In this document: positions 59,495 to 64,000 of the stretch, piece after piece
Layout: the number at the start of each line of letters is the position of its first letter
Numbering within the stretch: the first letter of the stretch is position 1
Assembly: GCA_018139225.1 (NCBI GenBank)
Contig: JAGSNX010000007.1
Location: 102,528 to 166,527 of the forward strand
DNA: 64,000 nucleotides
Source: Microvirga sp. SRT01
GTDB taxonomy: Bacteria; Pseudomonadota; Alphaproteobacteria; Sphingomonadales; Sphingomonadaceae
Reading direction: 5' to 3'
Translations under genes and position numbers: made by a program
Notes under the pieces: generated by a model
Told to the model about the DNA's origin: nothing
The model's database searches: none
What the model saw: the letters and a program-made list of their open reading frames with translations, nothing else

Positions 59495-60151
59495 TCACTT
59501 GATCGGCGACTTCGGGTCCAGCCGCATGTCCAGATACTTGTCCACGGACCCCATCAATTCCGGCATCTCGTGCTCGAAGAAGTGGTTCGCCTTCGGGATC
59601 GTGTCGTGATGGATGGTGATGTGCTTCTGCGTGCGCAGCTTGTCGACCAGCTTCTGGACGGCGCTGGGTGTCACGACCTCGTCCGCCTCGCCCTGGATGA
59701 TGATGCCCGATGAGGGGCAGGGGGCGAGGAAGGTGAAGTCGAACATGTTCGCGGGCGGCGCGATCGAGATGAAGCCGCGAATCTCCGGCCGCCGCATCAG
59801 CAACTGCATGCCGATCCACGCGCCGAAGCCGGTGCCCGCGACCCAGGTCTGCGACGCCTCCGGGTGGAAGCTCTGCACCCAGTCGAGCGCCGACGCCGCA
59901 TCGGACAGTTCGCCGATGCCGTTGTCGAACGTCCCCTGGCTCTTGCCGACCCCGCGGAAGTTGAAGCGCAGGGTCGCGAAACCGCGCCGCTGGAACGTCT
60001 TGTAGAGTTCCTGCACGATCCGGTTGTTCATCGTCCCGCCGGCGCTGGGATGCGGGTGCAGGATCATCGCCACCGGCGCGCGCGGACGCGGTGCGGGGGC
60101 GAAGCGCCCTTCGAGACGGCCTTCGGGACCGGGGAAAATGACTTCGGGCAT
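59495..60151 (-). CDS. Alpha/beta hydrolase-fold protein lacking the usual nucleophile Ser
   Basis: 218 residues, COG2945-like alpha/beta fold. LHPHPSAGGTMNNRIV, LRFNFRGVGKSQG, GMQLLMRRPEIRGF and the late His in KANHFFEHEM are all typical. At the nucleophile elbow the sequence is WVAGTGFGAW, where GxSxG would be expected, so Gly replaces Ser. The protein may be a pseudo-enzyme or use another residue. I recall relatives that also depart from GxSxG here. Divergent from the cysteine desulfurase genes, which may reflect shared control. Confidence 0.88.
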   Translation of the reverse strand: MPEVIFPGPEGRLEGRFAPAPRPRAPVAMILHPHPSAGGTMNNRIVQELYKTFQRRGFATLRFNFRGVGKSQGTFDNGIGELSDAASALDWVQSFHPEASQTWVAGTGFGAWIGMQLLMRRPEIRGFISIAPPANMFDFTFLAPCPSSGIIIQGEADEVVTPSAVQKLVDKLRTQKHITIHHDTIPKANHFFEHEMPELMGSVDKYLDMRLDPKSPIK

Positions 60152-60250
60152 AAGAGACTCGTCCGGGAAAGCGCGACCGAGGTGGAGCGCGGAAACTGGC
60201 GCGCTATATAGGCACGGTCCCTTCTTTCGCAAACGAAACGGCCCACCCGC

Positions 60251-61303
60251 TTGTCCCGCACCTATCTCGACCATGCCGCGACCACGCCGATGACCCCCGC
60301 CGCGCGTGCCGCGATGGCGGAGGCGGCCGCGACCTGGGCCAATCCGTCGTCCCCGCACGCGGAGGGCCGGGCCGCCCGCGCCGCGCTGGAGGATGCGCGG
60401 CGCCGGATCGCGGCCGCGTACGGCTGGACCGGCGAAGTGATCCTGACCAGCGGCGCGAGCGAGGCGCTGGCGCTGGCCCTGACCCGCACGCAGGTCGCGC
60501 ATCACCGCATCACCGCAGTCGAGCACGACGCCGTGTTCCGCGCGGCCCCGCAGGCGGAGGTGCTGCGCGTCGGCACCGACGGCCAGCTCGCCGCGATCCC
60601 ATCTGCGGCCGACACGCTGACCTGCGTCCAGTGGGCGAACAGCGAAACCGGCGTGCGCCAGCCGATCGCAGCCGTCGCCGCCGCGATCCACGAATCGGGT
60701 GGCCTGCTGCTGGTCGACGCCGCGCAGATGCCCGCTGGCGTCGACGCGGACATCGCGAAGGCGGATTTCGTCGCCGTCTCCGCCCACAAGCGTGGCGGCC
60801 CGCCCGGCATCGGCGCGCTGCTGGTCCGCGATCTCGCCACGCTGATGCCGACCGGCGGGCAAGAGCGGGGCTACCGGCCGGGAACGGAGAACGTGCCCGC
60901 CGCGATCGGCTGGGCCGCGGCGCTGGCCGAGCCCGAAGACGTGAACGCGTTGAAGTCCCTCCGCGAACGTCTCGACGATGCGATCCTGCGCTCGGGCGGC
61001 GAGGTCGTCGCGGCCTCCGCACTGCGCCACCCCGCGATCGGATCCTACCGTCTACCCGGCGTCGCCTCCGCCGCGCAGTTGATCCGCCTCGACCTCGCCG
61101 GGTTCGCGGTATCGGCCGGCAGCGCGTGTTCGTCGGGCAGCATGAAGCCCAGCCACGTCCTCGCCGCGCTGGGGTACACAGAGGAGGCCGGTCGCGAGGT
61201 CATCCGCGTCAGCTTCGGCCGCACCACGACGGCGGCGGAGGTCGACGCCTTCATCGCCGCGTGGCGCAACGTCGCCCGCGCCACGCGCAGCTTCGCGGCA
61301 TGA
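60251..61303 (+). CDS. Cysteine desulfurase (NifS/IscS family), first copy
   Basis: 350 residues, PLP-dependent enzyme supplying sulfur from L-Cys for Fe-S clusters. TTG start (LSRTYLDHAATTPM). PLP Lys K180 in VSAHKRGGPPG and catalytic C293 in SAGSACSSGSMKPSH. QERGYRPGTENVPA is the usual substrate segment. It ends in an ATGA overlap with a second, diverged desulfurase. No scaffold (IscU/SufB) gene is adjacent in the window. Confidence 0.92.
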   Translation: MSRTYLDHAATTPMTPAARAAMAEAAATWANPSSPHAEGRAARAALEDARRRIAAAYGWTGEVILTSGASEALALALTRTQVAHHRITAVEHDAVFRAAPQAEVLRVGTDGQLAAIPSAADTLTCVQWANSETGVRQPIAAVAAAIHESGGLLLVDAAQMPAGVDADIAKADFVAVSAHKRGGPPGIGALLVRDLATLMPTGGQERGYRPGTENVPAAIGWAAALAEPEDVNALKSLRERLDDAILRSGGEVVAASALRHPAIGSYRLPGVASAAQLIRLDLAGFAVSAGSACSSGSMKPSHVLAALGYTEEAGREVIRVSFGRTTTAAEVDAFIAAWRNVARATRSFAA

Positions 61304-62328
61304 TCTACCTCGACTATCAGGCGACGACCCCGCTTGCGCCCGAAGCGTTCGAGGCGATGCTGCCGTGGCTGCGCGACCAGCACGCCAATCCGCATTCCCC
61401 GCACCGCCCCGGCCGTGCTGCCAAGGCTGCCGTCGAAGTCGCCCGCGCCGAGATCGCCACGTTGCTGCCGCCAGGGGGGCGCGTCGTCTTCACCAGCGGC
61501 GCGACCGAGGCGCTGAACTGGGCGATCAAGGGCAGCCGCCGGCCGATCACCACGATCGCCACGGAGCACGCCGCCGTGCTCGACACCGTCGCGGCGGTCG
61601 GCGACGCGACGATCCTGCCGGTCGAGCGCGACGGCCGCGTCGCGACTCCGCCGGTGAGCGATGAACTCGTCGTGGCGATGCTCGTCAACAATGAGATCGG
61701 CACGATCCAGCCGCTGGACGCGATGCGCGGTGCACCGCTGCTCTGTGACGCCGTACAGGGCTTTGGCCGTGTGCCGATCCCCGACAACGTCGACCTCGTG
61801 GCCATCTCCGCGCACAAGATCCACGGGCCGAAGGGGATCGGCGCGCTCTGGATTCGTGACGGACTCCACCTCGAACCGCTGCTCCACGGCGGCGATCAGG
61901 AAGGCGGTCGTTCGGGCACGCTCTCGCCCGCCTTGTGCGCGGGCTTCGGCGCCGCCGCTCGCCTGATGCGCGACCGGGCCGTTCAGGACGCCGAGCATGT
62001 CGAACGGCTCTGGTCGCTCGCCACCGACCGGCTGAAGGGGTGGACGATCAACGGCTCGACCGAGCATCGCTACCGCGGCAACCTCAACGTCCGCCGACCG
62101 CGGCTCGATGTCGCGCGGTTGATGAGCGACTGCCGTGACATCGCCTTCTCCGCCGGCTCGGCCTGCGCCAGCGGCTCCGGCCGGCCCAGCCACGTGCTAC
62201 GCGCGATCGGCCTGACGGATGCGGAGGCGCGCTCGTCGATCCGGCTCGGCTGGGGCCGCTACACGACGGAGGCGGAGCTTGGCGACGCGCTCGACCGCCT
62301 GATCGACGCCGCGGACGTGCAGGCATGA
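61300..62328 (+). CDS. Cysteine desulfurase (NifS/IscS family), second copy
   Basis: 342 residues, clearly paralogous to the preceding gene. N terminus IYLDYQATTPLAPEAF, TSGATEALNWAIKG, PLP Lys K173 in ISAHKIHGPKGIGAL, catalytic C289 in SAGSACASGSGRPSHVL. Both key residues are intact in both copies, so neither is an obvious pseudo-enzyme. HGPKG makes this copy the more IscS-like. Coupled to the first copy and to the ferredoxin by ATGA overlaps. Confidence 0.93.
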   Translation: MIYLDYQATTPLAPEAFEAMLPWLRDQHANPHSPHRPGRAAKAAVEVARAEIATLLPPGGRVVFTSGATEALNWAIKGSRRPITTIATEHAAVLDTVAAVGDATILPVERDGRVATPPVSDELVVAMLVNNEIGTIQPLDAMRGAPLLCDAVQGFGRVPIPDNVDLVAISAHKIHGPKGIGALWIRDGLHLEPLLHGGDQEGGRSGTLSPALCAGFGAAARLMRDRAVQDAEHVERLWSLATDRLKGWTINGSTEHRYRGNLNVRRPRLDVARLMSDCRDIAFSAGSACASGSGRPSHVLRAIGLTDAEARSSIRLGWGRYTTEAELGDALDRLIDAADVQA

Positions 62329-62636
62329 TCCGTGTCCGCCTGGAGTCGCCTGACGGCATCGTCGTGGAAGCGGAGGGCGCGGACGGTGCCCGCCTGCTCG
62401 ACGTGGCGCAGGCCGCCGGAATGCCGCTGGAGGGGACGTGCGACGGCGACATGGCCTGCGCGACGTGCCACGTGATCGTCGCCGCCGACGATTTCACCCG
62501 ACTGCCGCGGGCGACGGAGGCGGAGGAAGACCTGCTCGACCTCGCCCCCGCCGCGACGCGCACCAGCCGGCTGTCCTGCCAGGTCCGGCTGACCGCCGCC
62601 CTCGATGGCCTGACGGTCCGGGTCCCCGCCGACTGA
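62325..62636 (+). CDS. fdx: Adrenodoxin-type [2Fe-2S] ferredoxin
   Basis: 103 residues. Cluster ligands C39, C45, C48 and C85 in the C-x5-C-x2-C ... C order of adrenodoxin/Isc ferredoxins (TCDGDMACATCHV and LSCQVRL). It probably gives electrons for sulfur reduction in Fe-S cluster assembly with the two desulfurases, to which it is coupled by ATGA. It could also serve a P450. Confidence 0.94.
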   Translation: MIRVRLESPDGIVVEAEGADGARLLDVAQAAGMPLEGTCDGDMACATCHVIVAADDFTRLPRATEAEEDLLDLAPAATRTSRLSCQVRLTAALDGLTVRVPAD

Positions 62637-62785
62637 TGGTGGCCGCAGACGGCGTGAGCTGCGCCCCAACCCACCGACAAAGCTGACGATTCCACAACGG
62701 CGGGTTCAGCCATAATGCATCGGCCGGGGTCCATCTCCCCTTCATGCCCGCACCGGGAAGCGGGTCAGTAAAGGAGTATGGAGCC

Positions 62786-63130
62786 ATGAAGATCATCGCA
62801 TCGATGAAGATCGTGATGGGTGCCGGCCTGATCGCCGCCAGCGGCCTCGCCGCCGCGACGCCGGCCGAGGCGCAGCGCTGGGACCGCGACGGATATGGGC
62901 GCGGCGGTTATGATCGCGGCCACGATCGGGATTATCGGGACGATCGCCGCGGCCGCCACTGGAACCGTGGCGACCGCTGGGATCGCGGCGACCGCTGGCA
63001 CCGCGGCAACGCGCGCTGGGATCGCGGATCGCGCTGGGGCGGCCGGGATTATCGCCGCGGCCGCACCGTGTGCCGCTACGACCGGACGCGTCACGGACCG
63101 GTCCGCAACTGCTATCAGGTCTATCGCTGA
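62786..63130 (+). CDS. Small basic secreted protein with WxRGD-type repeats
   Basis: 114 residues. Signal peptide about 1-29 (GLAAATPAEAQ). The mature part has Arg/Asp/Gly/Trp-rich repeats such as RGDRWDRGDRWHRGN and no hydrophobic core, suggesting disorder. The C terminus has a Cys pair around RHG (VCRYDRTRHGPVRNC). AAGGAG lies nine bases before the ATG. Similar in layout to the next gene. Periplasmic or cell-surface role unknown. Confidence 0.78.
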   Translation: MKIIASMKIVMGAGLIAASGLAAATPAEAQRWDRDGYGRGGYDRGHDRDYRDDRRGRHWNRGDRWDRGDRWHRGNARWDRGSRWGGRDYRRGRTVCRYDRTRHGPVRNCYQVYR

Positions 63131-63216
63131 TCCCATTTGACCGGATCGGGCCGGATGGAACGGGCGCGTCGCCCGGACATTCGGCCCGGACCGGGAGCTA
63201 GAAAAGGAAAATCGTC

Positions 63217-63501
63217 ATGACATTCAAGTTCGTTCTCGCCGCCGCGCTCGCCGTCGTCGGTGTGTCGCCGGCGCTTGCCAGCCCGGCCGCCGCCGCACCC
63301 GTCGCAGCCACCGCACCGCTGTCCGCCGCCGCATGGGAGCCGCAGCGCACCATCGTTCACGAGCGCACCGTCGTACGTCGCGGACCGGGCTATGGCCGCC
63401 ACGGCTATCGCGACCGCGTCCGCACCCGCCGAGTGTGCACCAACCGCTGGCGTCATGGCGAGCGCGTCCGCGTATGCCGCACGGTGCGTCGCTACCGCTG
63501 A
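63217..63501 (+). CDS. Small basic secreted protein, relative of the preceding gene
   Basis: 94 residues. Signal peptide (VVGVSPALASPAAAAP), an Ala-rich linker, then a strongly basic C-terminal segment (HERTVVRRGPGYGRHGY and VCTNRWRHGERVRVCR). It shares VC...RHG..VR.C with the preceding protein. AAAAGGAAAA precedes the ATG. Real gene by start site and codon use; function unknown. Confidence 0.75.
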   Translation: MTFKFVLAAALAVVGVSPALASPAAAAPVAATAPLSAAAWEPQRTIVHERTVVRRGPGYGRHGYRDRVRTRRVCTNRWRHGERVRVCRTVRRYR

Positions 63502-63505
63502 CGAC

Positions 63506-63534
63506 TTGATCGCGCCGCCCGGCTCCGCCATAGG
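63506..63534 (+). promoter_or_regulatory. Sigma-70-type promoter of the 4.5S RNA
   Basis: TTGATC (63506-63511), 17-base spacer, CATAGG (63529-63534). Initiation seven bases later falls at 63541, the first base of the predicted RNA. A CGGCTCC/GGAGCCG hairpin (63520-63539) overlaps the -10 and might instead end the upstream gene. Confidence 0.6.
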
Positions 63535-63540
63535 AGCCGC

Positions 63541-63629
63541 GGGAGTCGGGCGGACGTGGTCGTCGCCAACCCGGTCAGGTCCGGAAGGAAGCAGCCGCAA
63601 CGATTCCGCCACGGGTCGTCCCGGCTCCC
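63541..63629 (+). ncRNA. ffs: Signal recognition particle 4.5S RNA
   Basis: The conserved SRP tip GGTCAGGTCCGGAAGGAAGC is at 63573-63592, containing the GGAA tetraloop and asymmetric loop that bind Ffh. Long arms close the hairpin: GGGAGTCGGG (63541-63550) with CCCGGCTCCC (63620-63629). About 89 nt, the usual short bacterial form. Exact ends may differ by a few bases. Confidence 0.95.
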
Positions 63630-63700
63630 ACCGCGCAGTCAGCGAGAGCGCAGCAAGCTGCGCCACGCTGACAAGCGCGGCCGGCGGGCGACGCCCGACC

Positions 63701-64000
63701 GACGGCGCGGCTTAGCCGCGACGCCCCTTCTGCGCAGCAAGCGAGAGCACGTCCCGACGTGCCACGCGCGCAAGCACGGCCAGCGGTGCGCAGCACCGTC
63801 TGACGGCGCGGCTTAGCCGCCACGCCCCTTCTGCGCAGCAAGCGAGAGCACGTCCCGACGTGCCACGCGCGCAAGCGCGGCCAGCGGTGCACAGCACCGT
63901 CTGACGGCGCGGCTTAGCCGTGACGCCCCTTCTGCGCAGCAAGCGAGAGCACGTCCCGACGTGCCACGCGCGCAAGCACGGCCAGCGGTGCGCAGCACCG
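63701..64000. repeat. 101-bp tandem repeat array (cut by window end)
   Basis: Units start with GACGGCGCGGCTTAGCCG at 63701, 63802 and 63903, giving two full 101-bp copies and 98 bp of a third. A degenerate copy fills about 63640-63700. Copies differ at few bases, for example after TTAGCCG (cga, cca, tga) and near GCAAGCACGG/GCAAGCGCGG. Each unit contains palindromes CACGTC-CC-GACGTG, CGGCTTAGCCG and GGTGC-GCA-GCACC. The period is not a multiple of three, so it is not a coding repeat. Confidence 0.9.

Noticed and set aside
63712..63998. Minus-strand open frames encoding repeated ARGTSGRALACCAEG peptides
   Set aside because: The 101-bp period shifts frame in each unit; the peptides follow from the DNA repeat and have no start-site support.
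1..64000. CRISPR array, insertion sequence or prophage
   Set aside because: No regularly spaced short direct repeats with unique spacers, no transposase or integrase frame, and no phage structural genes were found. The only tandem array is the 101-bp repeat.

Overview
The window is high-GC chromosomal DNA of an alphaproteobacterium, most likely a sphingomonad and probably Sphingomonas in the strict sense. This rests on recalled gene content and order: a XrtA/exosortase polysaccharide locus with its usual partners, a Ccm cluster without ccmAB, AhpC/AhpF, and an ornithine-type decarboxylase next to a deoxyhypusine-synthase-like enzyme. The last pair suits a group known for sym-homospermidine. 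Nearly all genes are packed in translationally coupled runs with ATGA or GTGA stop/start overlaps. I see no prophage, IS element, integrase or CRISPR array.

Layout. 1-8.0 kb: type II secretion operon gspE(partial)-F-G-H-I-J-K-L-M-N; gspC and gspD must lie to the left if present. 8.1-9.2 kb: tRNA-His and a leucine-dehydrogenase-type enzyme. 9.2-10.1 kb: a gene-poor gap with hairpin repeats. 10.1-14.9 kb: cytochrome c maturation ccmC-D-E-F-G-H-I. 15.4-20.2 kb: a small secreted protein, a metallophosphatase, UDP-ManNAcA synthesis (wecB, wecC) and divergent galU. 20.2-24.1 kb: leftward operon for a membrane protein, coaBC, dut, a small exported protein and moeB. 24.2-29.2 kb: M1 aminopeptidase, ahpC, ahpF. 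29.8-33.8 kb: DUF3072-like protein, alanine dehydrogenase, Kup potassium transporter, 2H phosphoesterase. 33.9-38.6 kb: tRNA-Met, a FdhF/YdeP molybdo-oxidoreductase with MobA and FdhD, and thioredoxin reductase.

38.6-55.5 kb is the main accessory region: a XrtA (exosortase A) exopolysaccharide locus in two divergent arms. The left arm holds an acyl carrier protein and two hydrolases. The right arm holds an AMP ligase, PLP decarboxylase, Wza-like exporter, chain-length regulator, tyrosine kinase, outer-membrane barrel, ATPase, deacetylase, FemAB-like protein, glycosyltransferase, exosortase fused to an EpsI domain, and a glutamine amidotransferase. No PEP-CTERM substrate is encoded in the window. 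The ligase, carrier, decarboxylase, hydrolases, FemAB-like protein and amidotransferase look like an unassigned route for decorating the polymer with an amino-acid-derived or acyl group.

55.6-64 kb: putative homospermidine pathway, a dehydratase with a 59-residue membrane protein, a serine-less alpha/beta hydrolase, two tandem cysteine desulfurases with a ferredoxin, two related small basic secreted proteins, the 4.5S SRP RNA with a readable promoter, and a 101-bp tandem repeat array running off the right end.
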